DNA of 64,000 nucleotides from Ureibacillus sp. FSL W7-1570 (GTDB taxonomy: Bacteria > Bacillota > Bacilli > Bacillales_A > Planococcaceae), in the NCBI RefSeq assembly GCF_038593265.1, contig NZ_CP151979.1:124001-188000 (forward strand), written 5' to 3'. The notes under the pieces were generated by a model. It saw only the letters and a program-made list of their open reading frames with translations, made no database searches and was not told the origin of the DNA. The stretch's first letter is position 1. Every line of letters begins with the position of its first letter. Made by a program: the position numbers and the translations under genes. Positions 1 through 9,803 of the stretch are shown here, piece after piece.

Positions 1-251
1 GTTCATCTGTGGACATTGAAGGGTGCTTAAGCTTTCCGGGGCTTTATGGGGAAGTGGAGAGACCTTCATACGTGAAAATTGAAGCCCATGACCGATACGG
101 GCAAGTGTATCAGCTGGAAGCGATGGATTATGACGCCCGCTGCATTTTACACGAAATCGACCATTTGGATGGGATATTATTTGATTCGAAAATTACCCGG
201 ATCTATACGGAAGAAGAATTGGAAGAAATGTTTGAGGAGGAGGAAGAATAA
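1..251 (+). CDS. def: Peptide deformylase, C-terminal part (5' end outside window)
   Basis: Removes the N-formyl group from nascent proteins in the cytosol, using a metal held by one Cys and two His. Only the last ~83 residues are in the window. They contain family motif 2 as EGCLSFPG, which carries the metal-ligand Cys, and motif 3 as HEIDH (HExxH). The tail is very acidic. The stop lies 3 nt before the fmt start, the usual def-fmt pairing in which formylation and deformylation enzymes are co-expressed. A GTG at position 9 is in frame but lies inside the enzyme and is not a start. Identity is secure; which def paralogue cannot be judged, but the fmt neighbour points to the housekeeping copy. 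Confidence 0.93.
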   Translation, partial: SSVDIEGCLSFPGLYGEVERPSYVKIEAHDRYGQVYQLEAMDYDARCILHEIDHLDGILFDSKITRIYTEEELEEMFEEEEE

Positions 252-254
252 TTT

Positions 255-1193
255 ATGACAAAAATCGTGTTTATGGGAACACCGGATTTTTCCGTGCCAA
301 TTTTGCGTATGCTACATGAAGAAGGATACGAAATTGCTGCAGTTGTTACCCAGCCGGACCGGCCTGTCGGAAGAAAGCGGGTACTCACTCCTCCTCCGGT
401 AAAAGAAGAAGCCGTCCGTTTAGGCTTAAAAGTTCTTCAACCTGAAAAATTGAGGGGTTCTGAAGAATTGGAAGAAATTTTGCGCATCAATCCGGATTTA
501 ATTATTACCGCCGCCTTTGGACAAATCTTGCCAAAGGAATTATTGGAGGCTCCAAAACTGGGATGCATCAATGTGCATGCTTCACTGCTTCCGAAATACC
601 GGGGCGGTGCGCCAATCCATCAAGCGGTCATCGATGGGGAAGAAAAAACAGGCGTAACGATCATGTATATGGCAGAAAAATTGGATGCGGGAGACATCAT
701 CTCCCAAAGGGAAATTCCAATTGAAGAAACGGACCATACAGGGATCCTGTTTGAAAAGTTAAGTTTATTGGGAAGAGATTTGTTGAAGGATACCCTTCCC
801 GACATCATTGCCGGCACAAATGACCGCATCCCGCAAGATGAAAGCAAAGCGACTTTTGCTCACAATATTACGAGGGAACAAGAGCGGATCAATTGGTCAA
901 AGAGTGCGCGGGAAATTTATAATCAAGTGCGCGGTCTTCATCCATGGCCTGTGGCATATACAACTTTTCACGGGGAAAACGTGAAAATCTGGTGGGCCAA
1001 AGTGGGCGACTCAAAAGCGGAAGGTCAACCAGGGGAAGTTGTCAAAATCGGAAAAGATCACTTCGAAGTGGCTACCGGAGAAGGAACCCTCGCAATTCTC
1101 GAATTACAACCTGCAGGTAAAAAGCGCATGTCAGCGGAAGATTATTTACGTGGCGTGGGTTCAAAATTGCAGATTGGAGATTTATTTGAATGA
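255..1193 (+). CDS. fmt: Methionyl-tRNA formyltransferase
   Basis: Transfers a formyl group from 10-formyl-tetrahydrofolate to Met-tRNA(fMet) for translation initiation. At 312 aa it is standard length. The GTPDFSVP motif is at residues 8-15. The catalytic triad falls at the same numbers as in the E. coli enzyme: N106 and H108 in [16 protein letters not shown], and D144 in KLDAGD. The C-terminal OB-like tRNA-binding domain occupies about residues 205-310. It starts 3 nt after def and its TGA overlaps the rsmB start as ATGA, so the three are very likely one operon with coupled translation. Confidence 0.97.
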   Translation: MTKIVFMGTPDFSVPILRMLHEEGYEIAAVVTQPDRPVGRKRVLTPPPVKEEAVRLGLKVLQPEKLRGSEELEEILRINPDLIITAAFGQILPKELLEAPKLGCINVHASLLPKYRGGAPIHQAVIDGEEKTGVTIMYMAEKLDAGDIISQREIPIEETDHTGILFEKLSLLGRDLLKDTLPDIIAGTNDRIPQDESKATFAHNITREQERINWSKSAREIYNQVRGLHPWPVAYTTFHGENVKIWWAKVGDSKAEGQPGEVVKIGKDHFEVATGEGTLAILELQPAGKKRMSAEDYLRGVGSKLQIGDLFE

Positions 1194-2545
1194 GGAAAAA
1201 GAAGAACAGTTTCATTTGGAATGGCAATGTCAGAGATGCAGCGCTCAGCATTTTGCTTTCAGTCGATCAGAATCAGGCATATTCCAACCTTTTATTGAAT
1301 CAAACAATCAATAAATATCAGATCGAAGCGAAAAACAGGGCTTTGCTCACGGAATTGACTTATGGAACGCTGCAATATAAATATACATTGGATTATTATT
1401 TGGAGCCCTTTATTCGCGGAAAAATCGATCCATGGGTTCGATGGCTGTTAAGATTATCCGTTTATCAAATCGTTTACTTGTCCAAGATCCCTGAACATGC
1501 CATTGTCAACGAAGCCGTGGAAATTGCGAAAAGAAGGGGACATAAAGGGATCGCTTCGATGGTGAATGGTATTTTACGATCCATTCTGAGAATGGGAATC
1601 CCTTCCCTTGATAAGATTAAAGACCCGATTGACCGTATCGCGATTGAAACGAGCCATCCACGATGGATTGTGGAAATGTTTGCCGAAATGTACGGACTGG
1701 AAACAACGATGGACATGCTAAAAGCTAATAATCTCCCACCAAAACAAACCGTTCGGGTCAATACATTGAAGGCTACGGTGGAAGAGGCGATCCAACTGTT
1801 GGCTGATGAAGACGTACAAGCCGTTCAAAGCAAAGTGATTCCACAATGCTTATATCTTTTAAGCGGACAAGCTGCGAGAACGGAGGCGTTCAAAAACGGC
1901 ATCATTACGATTCAAGATGAAAGCTCCATGATGCCCTCCATCGCATTAAATCCGAAGCCGGGAGACAGAGTGCTGGACCTGTGTGCCGCTCCAGGAGGAA
2001 AAACGACACATTTGGCGGAAATCATGAAAAACGAAGGATCGATTCTCGCGACAGACATTCATCCCCATAAATTGGATTTGATTGGAGAAAATTGCGCGCG
2101 GCTTGGAATCACGATTGTTGACACTGCACCGATCGATGGAAGGAAAGCCGCGGAACTGTTGCAGCCCGAATCCTTCGATGCCATCCTTGTCGATGCGCCT
2201 TGCTCCGGATTGGGTGTAATCCGACGGAAGCCGGATATTAAATATACGAAAAGGGAAGAGGATTTCGACCGCTTGCATGAAATCCAAACGGAACTGCTTA
2301 ATAACGCTGTCGCTTTGTTAAAGCCGGGCGGTAGACTGGTATACAGCACATGCACTGTCAATAAAAAAGAAAATGAAGAAACCGTTGAAGCCTTATTGGC
2401 GTCACACCCTGAGATGAAACTTGCACCGATTCAACATTTGCCGGTTTCATTGCTGGAAAAACAGCGGAACGGAATGCTTCAAGTGTTTCCTCAAGACTTT
2501 GGAAGCGACGGTTTCTTTGTTGCCCTATTCGAAAAAGCTGAATAA
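1190..2545 (+). CDS. rsmB: 16S rRNA m5C967 methyltransferase RsmB
   Basis: Methylates C967 of 16S rRNA using S-adenosylmethionine. The 451-aa protein has an N-terminal NusB-like RNA-binding domain (about residues 5-130). A Rossmann methyltransferase domain follows, with motif [13 protein letters not shown] near residue 260. The two cysteines of the m5C mechanism are visible: C338 in DAPCSG and C388 in YSTCTV. The ATG overlaps the fmt stop by 4 nt. rlmN follows after 20 nt. It is the same order as fmt-rsmB(sun)-rlmN in B. subtilis. Confidence 0.95.
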   Translation: MRKKKNSFIWNGNVRDAALSILLSVDQNQAYSNLLLNQTINKYQIEAKNRALLTELTYGTLQYKYTLDYYLEPFIRGKIDPWVRWLLRLSVYQIVYLSKIPEHAIVNEAVEIAKRRGHKGIASMVNGILRSILRMGIPSLDKIKDPIDRIAIETSHPRWIVEMFAEMYGLETTMDMLKANNLPPKQTVRVNTLKATVEEAIQLLADEDVQAVQSKVIPQCLYLLSGQAARTEAFKNGIITIQDESSMMPSIALNPKPGDRVLDLCAAPGGKTTHLAEIMKNEGSILATDIHPHKLDLIGENCARLGITIVDTAPIDGRKAAELLQPESFDAILVDAPCSGLGVIRRKPDIKYTKREEDFDRLHEIQTELLNNAVALLKPGGRLVYSTCTVNKKENEETVEALLASHPEMKLAPIQHLPVSLLEKQRNGMLQVFPQDFGSDGFFVALFEKAE

Positions 2546-2565
2546 AAGGAGAATCCTAATCAAGA

Positions 2566-3702
2566 ATGGATAACAATATTTTCAATGAACGTATTAATGA
2601 GTTGGTTGAGCAGGCGGAAACACCACAGAAACGAAAGAAAAAAGAAAAGCCCGATTTGAAAGAGTCCATTTATTCATTCACATTGGATGAATTGAAAGAG
2701 TGGCTGACGGATCAAGGGGAAAAACCGTTCCGTGCCGCCCAAATTTATGATTGGCTTTATAATAAGCGGGTAAAAACGTTCGATGATATGACGAATTTGC
2801 CAAAACCTCTGAGAGAAAAATTAAAAGAACAATTTGCCATGACAACCCTTTCAACAATTGTAAAGCAGGAATCAAAGGATGGAACGATTAAATTCCTGTT
2901 TCAATTGCAAGACGGCTACTCCATCGAAACCGTATTGATGCGTCATGATTATGGAAATTCCGTCTGTGTGACGACGCAGGTCGGTTGCCGTATCGGCTGT
3001 ACCTTCTGCGCCTCTACATTGGGCGGATTAAAAAGACATTTGCTTCCGGGAGAAATCGTGGAGCAAGTGGTCAAAGTGCAGCAAGCTTTGGATGAAGCGG
3101 ATGAAAGGGTGTCCCATGTAGTCGTGATGGGAATCGGTGAACCATTCGACAATTATGATGCATTGATGAAATTTTTGACTGTCATCAATCACGAGAAGGG
3201 TTTAAACATTGGAGCGCGTCATATCACCGTTTCTACCTCAGGCATAATACCAAAAATTTATCAGTTTGCCGATGAGGAACTGCAAATTAATTTCGCATTG
3301 TCCCTTCACGCGCCAAATCAGGAACTTCGGGAACGGTTAATGCCGATTGCCCGGGCTTACAAATTGGACAAATTGATGGAGGCCATCCGATATTATACGG
3401 AGAAGACCGGACGCCGCGTCACATTTGAATATGGACTGTTCGGTGGTGTCAACGATACAATCGAGCACGCGGAAGAATTGGCGAAACTCATCAAAGGCAT
3501 TAAATGCCACGTCAATTTGATTCCGGTCAACTATGTGCCGGAGCGGAATTATGTACGCACTCCGAGAAATCAAATCTTTGCCTTTGAGAAGGCCTTGAAA
3601 AAGAATGGCATCAATGTAACGATCCGGAGGGAACACGGTTCGGATATTGATGCAGCGTGTGGACAATTACGGGCGAAAGAGAGAGTTCACGAGACGAGGT
3701 GA
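2566..3702 (+). CDS. rlmN: 23S rRNA/tRNA m2A methyltransferase RlmN (radical SAM)
   Basis: Makes 2-methyladenosine at A2503 of 23S rRNA, and at A37 of some tRNAs, by a two-cysteine radical-SAM mechanism. The 4Fe-4S motif CxxxCxxC is at C141, C145 and C148 (GCRIGCTFC). The conserved C-terminal Cys that carries the methylene intermediate is C365 in ACGQLRAKE. At 378 aa it carries a roughly 30-residue charged N-terminal extension rich in Lys and Glu before the usual start of the domain. The last bases of the gene contain the ribosome-binding site of prpC. Confidence 0.95.
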   Translation: MDNNIFNERINELVEQAETPQKRKKKEKPDLKESIYSFTLDELKEWLTDQGEKPFRAAQIYDWLYNKRVKTFDDMTNLPKPLREKLKEQFAMTTLSTIVKQESKDGTIKFLFQLQDGYSIETVLMRHDYGNSVCVTTQVGCRIGCTFCASTLGGLKRHLLPGEIVEQVVKVQQALDEADERVSHVVVMGIGEPFDNYDALMKFLTVINHEKGLNIGARHITVSTSGIIPKIYQFADEELQINFALSLHAPNQELRERLMPIARAYKLDKLMEAIRYYTEKTGRRVTFEYGLFGGVNDTIEHAEELAKLIKGIKCHVNLIPVNYVPERNYVRTPRNQIFAFEKALKKNGINVTIRREHGSDIDAACGQLRAKERVHETR

Positions 3703-3707
3703 CCATT

Positions 3708-4454
3708 GTGAAATTTACTGTGGAAAGTGATGTTGGGCGAAAAAGAGTCGTCAATGAAGACAGGGCAGCTTTTCTGGAGCGCCCGGATTCATTGAAACTT
3801 GCGCTGCTCGCCGATGGAATGGGCGGTCATAACGCGGGTGACGTGGCAAGTGAAATGGCCATCCAGGAAATGACCAATTATTTTTTGCAAGTGGAGTTTC
3901 AAAATGCAAGTGTGGAAGAAAAGCGGAAATGGATGGAAGAATCCATTGCCAATATCAACAAAAAAATTTACGACTATTCGTTGGAAAATGAAAAATGCAG
4001 AGGCATGGGGACGACCTTTATTGCTGTGTTGATCGACAAAAACCACTGCCTGATCGGCCATATTGGCGATAGCCGGGTTTATCATTTCACTTCCAACAGC
4101 GTGGATCTGATTACGAGGGACCATTCATATGTCAATATTTTGGTGGACAGCGGTGAAATCAGTGAAGAAGAAGCCCAAAATCATCCTCAGAAAAATTTTA
4201 TTGTAAAAGCTTTGGGGACGGAGCCAACAATTGAACCGGATTTTTACGAATTGACCTTAAAAGAATATTCCTATTTGCTCATTTGTTCAGACGGTTTGAG
4301 CAATAAAATATCAACGGATGAAATGGCGGCCATTATCACTTATCCAATGCCGATTTCCGAAAAAGGGCGGAAACTTGTCCAATTGGCCAATGACAGCGGT
4401 GGGGAAGACAATATTTCCCTTATCTTGCTGATGATGACGGAAGAGGAGGTGTAA
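3708..4454 (+). CDS. prpC: PP2C-type protein phosphatase PrpC (Stp)
   Basis: Mn-dependent Ser/Thr phosphatase that reverses the kinase encoded next door. PP2C motifs are in order: LADGMGGHNAGD (metal Asp), GHIGDSRVY, LICSDGLSN and GGEDNIS. An upstream in-frame GTG at 3657 exists, but I start at GTG 3708. A strong SD (GAGGTGA, 3696-3702) sits 5 nt before it, and the resulting N-terminus (VKFTVESDVGRKR...NEDR) aligns with the normal family start. The SD overlaps the rlmN stop codon, so translation is probably coupled. Length 248 aa, usual for Stp/PrpC. prkC follows after 3 nt. Confidence 0.93.
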   Translation: MKFTVESDVGRKRVVNEDRAAFLERPDSLKLALLADGMGGHNAGDVASEMAIQEMTNYFLQVEFQNASVEEKRKWMEESIANINKKIYDYSLENEKCRGMGTTFIAVLIDKNHCLIGHIGDSRVYHFTSNSVDLITRDHSYVNILVDSGEISEEEAQNHPQKNFIVKALGTEPTIEPDFYELTLKEYSYLLICSDGLSNKISTDEMAAIITYPMPISEKGRKLVQLANDSGGEDNISLILLMMTEEEV

Positions 4455-4457
4455 AGT

Positions 4458-6428
4458 GTGCTTGAAGGAAAACGCATAAATGATCGCTATAAGGTAATCA
4501 AACTTATCGGCGGCGGTGGCATGAGCAATGTATATTTAGCTCACGACATGATTTTAAATCGGGATGTGGCAATCAAAGTATTGCGCTATGATTCGGCAAA
4601 TGAAGAAGAAAGTATGCGCCGTTTTCATCGGGAGGCTTTATCTGCAACAAGTTTGACCCATCCGAATATTGTCAGCATTTATGACGTAGGCGAAGACGGG
4701 GATATGCACTATATTGTCATGGAGTATGTAAAAGGGAAAACGCTGAAGCAGTACATAAAAGAAAATGCTCCTCTTTCCCCTGCCAGAAGCGTCCAAATTA
4801 TGAAGCAACTGGCGAGCGCAATCAGCCACGCCCATGAGAATCAAATCATACACCGTGACATCAAACCTCAGAATATCTTAATGGACGAAAACGGAAATGT
4901 GAAGATAACGGATTTTGGCATTGCGACCTCCCTTGCCGCGACCAGTTATACAAAAACAAATTCGGTGATGGGAACAGTCCATTATTTATCGCCGGAACAA
5001 GCACGCGGAGGCGTTGCGACGAAAAAATCCGATATTTATGCTCTAGGAATTGTTTTGTATGAGCTATTGACCGGAGAGGTGCCTTTTTCTGGGGAATCTC
5101 CAGTATCGATCGCCTTGAAGCACCTGCAGGCAGAGACACCTTCCGTCCGGGATTTTGACGCGTCGATTCCACAAAGTTTGGAAAATGTCATCTTGAAGGC
5201 GACAGCGAAAAATCCGGATCACCGTTATGCTTCTGTGGAAGAAATGGCGGCGGATTTGGAAACTGTATTGTCTCCCAGCAGGCGGAACGAACCGAAATTC
5301 CGTCCACCGATAGATAATGAAGAAACGAAAGCCATTCCGATTATCAAGGAGTCTTTGCCAATCGATGATATGGCTAAAACGAAAGAAATAAAGCCTGCCC
5401 TTTCTGAAAAAAATAAAATAACGAATAATGGGAAAGAAAAGGAAAATACGAAAAAACAAAAGGTCAAACAAAAGAAAAATAGAAAAAAACTGTGGGCAAT
5501 CATTGGAGGAGCAGCTCTTCTTCTAATTATCCTGTTCATTGTTTTGATTAACTTGATTCTTCCGGATAAGGTGGAAATACCGGATGTTTCGAATATGGAA
5601 GTGGAAGAAGCCACTGACGTATTAGAGAAAGCGGGATTTGAAATCGGTGAAATACGAGAAAAGAATTCCGATGAAGTGGAAGAAGGGTTGGTCATCGAAA
5701 CGGACCCGAAAGCCGGATTGACAAGGGCGAAAGGCTCGAAAATCGACTTGATCGTATCGGTTGGCGATGAAGAGGTCGAAATGCAAGACTATGTCGGAAA
5801 ACAATTGGATCAGGTGCTTTCCATTATTCGTGATAAATTCAAAGATGTAAATGTGGTCGAGGAATATTCCAATCAATCGGAAGGAACAATCATCAGCCAA
5901 GACCCTTCACCGGGCGAGGCGGTGGTTCCGGAAGATACGGTTATCACATTGACGGTGAGCAAAGGAAAACAAATCGGCACGGTGGCGGATTTGACTGGCT
6001 ATAATCAGTCAGCCATGAGGGAATATGAGAAAAGTTCAGGCTATAAAATTAAAATTGTCGAAGAAGTCCATTCCGACAATATACCGGCTGGCAGCGTCGT
6101 TTCCCAGGATCCAAAGCCGAATACAAAATTGGAAATTGGGGAAACGATTAACGTTACCATTTCAAAAGGACCTAAACAAAAACTTGAAAAAGTCTATGTA
6201 AAAGATGTGGTGATCCCATATGATCATGCATTGACGGGACAACCGCAGAAAGTGAGAATTTTCATTCAGGATAAATCCAACAATATGTTGAAGCCTTATG
6301 ATGAATTTACGATTACGGAAGATACGACATATCGTATTCAATTGGTGATTGAAGAAGGTTCTACAGCAGCATACCGAATCGAAAAAGATTCAATGGTCAT
6401 TGAAGAAAAAACAATTCCATACGAGTGA
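4458..6428 (+). CDS. prkC: Membrane Ser/Thr protein kinase PrkC with PASTA domains
   Basis: Hanks-type kinase that senses peptidoglycan fragments and phosphorylates cell-wall, translation and metabolic proteins, among them RsgA in B. subtilis. The kinase domain spans about residues 10-270, with glycine loop IGGGGMSNVY, catalytic HRDIKPQN (D134), DFGIA and the activation loop ending GTVHYLSPEQARG. A Lys-rich juxtamembrane linker leads to one transmembrane helix at about 346-367. Three PASTA repeats follow outside the cell (about 373-580), then a C-terminal extracellular domain. Starts at GTG with GAGGAGGTG upstream. A kinase-phosphatase pair with rsgA downstream is the conserved arrangement. 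Confidence 0.96.
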   Translation: MLEGKRINDRYKVIKLIGGGGMSNVYLAHDMILNRDVAIKVLRYDSANEEESMRRFHREALSATSLTHPNIVSIYDVGEDGDMHYIVMEYVKGKTLKQYIKENAPLSPARSVQIMKQLASAISHAHENQIIHRDIKPQNILMDENGNVKITDFGIATSLAATSYTKTNSVMGTVHYLSPEQARGGVATKKSDIYALGIVLYELLTGEVPFSGESPVSIALKHLQAETPSVRDFDASIPQSLENVILKATAKNPDHRYASVEEMAADLETVLSPSRRNEPKFRPPIDNEETKAIPIIKESLPIDDMAKTKEIKPALSEKNKITNNGKEKENTKKQKVKQKKNRKKLWAIIGGAALLLIILFIVLINLILPDKVEIPDVSNMEVEEATDVLEKAGFEIGEIREKNSDEVEEGLVIETDPKAGLTRAKGSKIDLIVSVGDEEVEMQDYVGKQLDQVLSIIRDKFKDVNVVEEYSNQSEGTIISQDPSPGEAVVPEDTVITLTVSKGKQIGTVADLTGYNQSAMREYEKSSGYKIKIVEEVHSDNIPAGSVVSQDPKPNTKLEIGETINVTISKGPKQKLEKVYVKDVVIPYDHALTGQPQKVRIFIQDKSNNMLKPYDEFTITEDTTYRIQLVIEEGSTAAYRIEKDSMVIEEKTIPYE

Positions 6429-6448
6429 GCAGATGAAGGAGGAATGGG

Positions 6449-7333
6449 ATGCCTAATGGGCAAATTCGAAAGGCTTTAAGCGGATACTACTATGTATATG
6501 ACGAAGGACAATTATTGCAATGCCGTGGACGAGGGGTTTTCCGGAAACGGGGGGAACAACCTCTCGTCGGCGACTTTGTCGAATACGCAAAAGAAAAAGA
6601 AGGTTCCGATGGGGTGATCACCAAAATCTTCCCCCGGAAGAATGCATTGATTCGGCCGCCAATTGCCAATGTGGATCAGGCATTGCTCGTTTTTTCCGTG
6701 AAAGAGCCGGATTTCAATCTGATTTTATTGGATCGGTTTTTGGTCGTATTGGAGTCCCATCAAGTGACGCCAATCATCTGCTTGACCAAAATGGATCTGC
6801 TTTTGGAAAATGAAAAAGAAGAAATCCAACAATATATAAAAATCTATCAAGAAATCGGGTATGAAGTGATAGATACTTATAAACACGATCCTAAGTTGCT
6901 TGAGAAACTTGAACCCTTTTTGGAAGGAAAAACAACGGTGTTGGCAGGGCAATCCGGTGTCGGAAAATCCACATTATTAAACACCTTGATTCCGGAGTTA
7001 AATTTAAAAACAGGGGAAATCTCCCAAACTTTGGGAAGAGGCAAACATACGACACGACATGTGGAATTGATTGAAGTGGCCGGTGGACTTGTGGCAGATA
7101 CACCTGGATTCAGTTCATTCGACTTTGATCATATCGAAAAAGAAGACTTGCCAAGTTGTTTTCCTGAGTTCGAGAGAAAAAAAGATGAGTGTAAATTCCG
7201 TGGATGTCTCCATTTAAAAGAACCGAAATGTGCCATAAAAGAAGGTATGGAGTCCGGAGAGATCCAGGAATTCCGTTATGAGCATTATTTACAATTTTTA
7301 CAAGAAATCATTGATCGAAAGCCGAGGTATTAG
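6449..7333 (+). CDS. rsgA: Small-subunit assembly GTPase RsgA
   Basis: GTPase that checks late maturation of the 30S ribosomal subunit. It has an N-terminal OB fold and a circularly permuted GTPase domain: the NKxD-type motif (CLTKMDLL) comes before the P-loop GQSGVGKST (from G167), followed by the G3 motif [10 protein letters not shown]-terminal zinc site is visible as [14 protein letters not shown]. At 294 aa it is standard length. Lies 20 nt after prkC with its own GGAGGA SD. rpe follows after 2 nt. Confidence 0.95.
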   Translation: MPNGQIRKALSGYYYVYDEGQLLQCRGRGVFRKRGEQPLVGDFVEYAKEKEGSDGVITKIFPRKNALIRPPIANVDQALLVFSVKEPDFNLILLDRFLVVLESHQVTPIICLTKMDLLLENEKEEIQQYIKIYQEIGYEVIDTYKHDPKLLEKLEPFLEGKTTVLAGQSGVGKSTLLNTLIPELNLKTGEISQTLGRGKHTTRHVELIEVAGGLVADTPGFSSFDFDHIEKEDLPSCFPEFERKKDECKFRGCLHLKEPKCAIKEGMESGEIQEFRYEHYLQFLQEIIDRKPRY

Positions 7334-7335
7334 AC

Positions 7336-7998
7336 ATGATTAAAATTGCACCATCAATCTTATCAGCGGATTTTGCGAAATTGGGCGAAGAAGTAAAAGA
7401 AGTGGAAGAAGCGGGAGCTGACCTGATTCATATTGATGTGATGGATGGCCATTTCGTTCCAAACATTACAATGGGCCCGATTGTCGTACAGGCGTTGAGA
7501 CCTTTGACCACATTGCCATTGGATGTGCATTTGATGATCGAAAATCCCGATCAATATATTGAAGCCTTCGCGAAAGCGGGAGCGGACTGGATTTCTGTGC
7601 ATGTGGAAGCTTGTCCTCATTTGCACCGCACCATTCAATTAATCCGTTCTTTTGGTGTAAAACCGGGGGTTGTACTAAATCCCCACACGCCGATTGAAAT
7701 AATCCAACATGTGTTGGGCGATGTGGATTTCGTCTTGTTGATGACGGTCAACCCTGGTTTTGGGGGACAAAAGTTTATCGAAAGCGTTGTGCCAAAAATT
7801 GAAGCTCTTTCCAACATGATAAAAGAAAAAGGGTTAAATGTGGAAATCGAAGTGGATGGGGGCATTACGGCAGAAACAATCGTGCCTTGTGCAAAAGCGG
7901 GGGCAACGATTTTCGTGGCCGGTTCAGCGATCTATAATCAAAAAGACCGGAAAGCCGCTTTGCAAGCAATAAAAACGAGTGGTGAGGCTGCAATTTGA
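7336..7998 (+). CDS. rpe: Ribulose-phosphate 3-epimerase
   Basis: Interconverts ribulose-5-phosphate and xylulose-5-phosphate in the pentose phosphate pathway. A 220-aa TIM barrel. Family motifs are [10 protein letters not shown] at the start, [12 protein letters not shown] (metal His and Asp), [21 protein letters not shown] and EVDGGI near the end. Directly follows rsgA and its stop overlaps the proposed TTG start of thiN, as in the conserved rsgA-rpe-thiN order of Bacillales. Confidence 0.96.
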   Translation: MIKIAPSILSADFAKLGEEVKEVEEAGADLIHIDVMDGHFVPNITMGPIVVQALRPLTTLPLDVHLMIENPDQYIEAFAKAGADWISVHVEACPHLHRTIQLIRSFGVKPGVVLNPHTPIEIIQHVLGDVDFVLLMTVNPGFGGQKFIESVVPKIEALSNMIKEKGLNVEIEVDGGITAETIVPCAKAGATIFVAGSAIYNQKDRKAALQAIKTSGEAAI

Positions 7999-8657
7999 AC
8001 ATGAGGAAAGTATTGATTTGCGCAGGCGGTCCAAAGTATGAATTATGCTCCTTTGACAGATTCAGAAATGACCATGATATCTATTATATCGGAGCGGATC
8101 GCGGCGCTCTCTATCTACTTGAAGAGGGAATCGTTCCCGATGAAGTGATCGGGGATTTTGACTCGTTGACAGAACAGGAATGGGAGAAGATTTGCAGGGA
8201 AGTAAAAAAAATCGAAAAACATCGCGCGGAAAAAGATGAAACCGACACGGATCTGGCGCTTGCCAAAGCCATCTCTTACAATCCAAATGAAATATTCATT
8301 ACGGGGGTAACCGGCGGACGTCTGGACCACTTTGCAGCGGCCGTACGCTCCCTTTATCATATGAAATCACATTATCCGCACATCGAACATAAAATTATTA
8401 ATAGACATAATGAAATCAGCATCCTGTTGCCGGGAAAGCATACGATCGTCAGAGATGAAAAGTACCGTTATCTTTCATTCTTCTCTTTTCAGCAAGCGGT
8501 GGAAAATGTGACATTGCGCGGCGTCAAGTATGAGACGACAAGCGAAAGAATCGAAGTGGGGTCGAGCCGGTTCACCAGCAATGAGCTAGTGGATGAGCAA
8601 GGTTATATCTCCTTTTCTTCAGGCATATGTTTAATGATAAGAAGCAGTGACTTATAA
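7995..8657 (+). CDS. thiN: Thiamine pyrophosphokinase
   Basis: Makes thiamine diphosphate from thiamine and ATP. Motifs include [32 protein letters not shown] and [11 protein letters not shown], which form the nucleotide and thiamine site. Length 220 aa. The start is uncertain: TTG 7995 overlaps the rpe stop and lies 7 nt after a GGTGAGG SD, whereas ATG 8001 would lie 13 nt away. I prefer TTG on spacing. No thiamine riboswitch is visible upstream, so expression probably follows the operon. Confidence 0.92.
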   Translation: MNMRKVLICAGGPKYELCSFDRFRNDHDIYYIGADRGALYLLEEGIVPDEVIGDFDSLTEQEWEKICREVKKIEKHRAEKDETDTDLALAKAISYNPNEIFITGVTGGRLDHFAAAVRSLYHMKSHYPHIEHKIINRHNEISILLPGKHTIVRDEKYRYLSFFSFQQAVENVTLRGVKYETTSERIEVGSSRFTSNELVDEQGYISFSSGICLMIRSSDL

Positions 8658-8669
8658 GGAGGTTTGATT

Positions 8670-8774
8670 GTGCGAGTTTATACTTTCCAATTGCCAAAGT
8701 TTTTAAGCAATCTTACCCGTTCCTGCATCAATTTATTTTCAGGCAGCAATAAAAAGAAAAAAAGAAAAGAATAA
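8670..8774 (+). CDS. spoVM: Stage V sporulation protein SpoVM
   Basis: A very short gene of 34 codons (GTG start) preceded by a perfect AAGGAGG site 7 nt upstream. The product begins MRVYTFQLPKFLSNLTR and aligns residue for residue with the 26-aa B. subtilis SpoVM, including Tyr4, Pro9, Lys10, Phe11, Leu12 and Arg17. SpoVM is an amphipathic helix that senses the positive curvature of the forespore membrane and anchors SpoIVA to start coat assembly. This version carries an extra tail of about 8 residues with five Lys and one Arg. Location between thiN and rpmB matches B. subtilis. It shows that the organism comes from a spore-forming lineage. Confidence 0.93.
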   Translation: MRVYTFQLPKFLSNLTRSCINLFSGSNKKKKRKE

Positions 8775-8820
8775 TATGCGTTATGAAATCATTTCGTTTC
8801 ATAATCATTCATTGGTTCGG

Positions 8821-8856
8821 AATATCACCCATCCGGTTTTGGGTGGTATTTTTTTG
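8821..8856 (+). terminator. Intrinsic terminator after spoVM
   Basis: A 10-bp stem (AATATCACCC with GGGTGGTATT, one G-U pair) closes a 10-nt loop and is followed by a run of T. It ends the def-to-spoVM transcription unit. Confidence 0.85.
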
Positions 8857-8860
8857 CAAT

Positions 8861-8909
8861 AAAAAAGTGTAAGTAAAGTGCGCATCAGACGACTTTACTT
8901 ACACTTTTA
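8861..8909. terminator. Bidirectional terminator between spoVM and rpmB
   Basis: Long inverted repeat: AAAGTGTAAGTAAAGT is complemented by ACTTTACTTACACTTT about 12 nt later, flanked by A-run and T-run on the two sides. It can stop rpmB transcription from the minus strand and any read-through from the plus strand. Confidence 0.85.
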
Positions 8910-8920
8910 TATGTGTTTTA

Positions 8921-9109
8921 TTATACACGTTCTACTTTACCTGATTTTAAAGCGCGAGTAGAAACCCAAACACGTTTTGGTTTGCCATCAACTAAGATAC
9001 GTACTTTTTGAAGGTTTGGTTTCCAAGTACGTTTGTTCGCGTTCATTGCGTGAGAACGTTTATTACCTGTACGAGTTTTACGACCAGTTACAACACATTT
9101 TTTTGGCAT
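8921..9109 (-). CDS. rpmB: 50S ribosomal protein L28
   Basis: A 62-aa basic ribosomal protein beginning [16 protein letters not shown], with the typical [12 protein letters not shown] segment and C-terminal [11 protein letters not shown]. Length and sequence closely match Bacillus L28. Only one Cys is present, so this is the zinc-free (C-minus) form. It is the only housekeeping gene on the minus strand here and has its own promoter and terminator. SD is GGAGGG just upstream of the ATG on the minus strand. Confidence 0.97.
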   Translation of the reverse strand: MPKKCVVTGRKTRTGNKRSHAMNANKRTWKPNLQKVRILVDGKPKRVWVSTRALKSGKVERV

Positions 9110-9173
9110 CTATATTCCCTCCTTACAGATCAATCTGAATAATTCCTCAGTGCGAGTATTCACATACCATAAT

Positions 9174-9202
9174 AATTTAACATAGACAAACAATCTATGC
9201 AA
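9174..9202 (-). promoter_or_regulatory. Probable sigma-A promoter of rpmB
   Basis: Reading the minus strand, TTGCAT (-35) is followed after exactly 17 nt by TAAATT (-10). This gives a leader of about 57 nt to the rpmB start. The spacer contains a small inverted repeat (CATAGA...TCTATG). The rest of the 310-nt gap up to asp23 shows no gene. Confidence 0.6.
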
Positions 9203-9419
9203 CTCTTTTCAGGAAAGGATTCAAGAAAAATTACTTTACAGCGGTGAAATAAAAATAAGGAAAAAGGAAAATCTAATCATTAGCCGGCAAAATTTCGCAA
9301 ACATCGACAAAACTGGCTGGAAAACCGTGATGAACTGGACGATTCTCAACGTTATCTTTTATAATCAAATTTTGTGTAGTACAATTAATTTAGTTAAAAT
9401 GAGCCAAGGAGGCAGTATC

Positions 9420-9785
9420 ATGTCAATCGAAATCAGAAATGATTATGGCCAAATTGATATTTCCAATGATGTAATCGCTCAGATTGCGGGTGGAGCGGCG
9501 ACTGAATGTTACGGTGTTGTAGGAATGGCGAGCAAACACCAAATTCGTGACGGTTTAACAGAAATATTGAGAAAAGAAAATTTTGCTAAAGGTGTCATTG
9601 TCCGCCAGGATGGGGAAGACCTGCACATCGATATGTATATTATTGTCAGCTACGGGACAAAAATCTCCGAAGTGGCTTATCAAGTCCAATCAAAAGTAAA
9701 ATATACCATTAACAAGACATTAGGTTTGAACGTAAAATCCGTGAACATATTTGTTCAAGGCGTTCGAGTAATGAACGGTGAATAG
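9420..9785 (+). CDS. yloU: Asp23/YloU family envelope-stress protein
   Basis: A 121-aa Asp23/Gls24 family protein (family core: ISNDVIAQIAGGAATECYGVVGM, then VNIFVQGVRV near the end). Asp23 in Staphylococcus aureus is a membrane-associated, alkaline-shock-induced protein; the function of the YloU branch is not settled. The open frame extends upstream to 9327, but ATG 9420 has AAGGAGG 7 nt upstream and gives the normal N-terminus. A possible TTGTGT-17-TAAAAT promoter (9372-9400) would start transcription almost at the SD, so it is doubtful. Followed after 18 nt by fakA, the conserved pairing. Confidence 0.9.
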   Translation: MSIEIRNDYGQIDISNDVIAQIAGGAATECYGVVGMASKHQIRDGLTEILRKENFAKGVIVRQDGEDLHIDMYIIVSYGTKISEVAYQVQSKVKYTINKTLGLNVKSVNIFVQGVRVMNGE

Positions 9786-9803
9786 AGGAGGATATTAATC
9801 AAC

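Noticed and set aside
5225-5695. 156-codon minus-strand frame inside prkC
   Set aside because: Antisense shadow of the Lys-rich linker and PASTA region, with biased Phe/Ser content and no SD.
9327-9419. Upstream extension of the asp23/yloU frame
   Set aside because: Open by chance: the strong SD directly precedes ATG 9420, and the extra residues do not look like the family.
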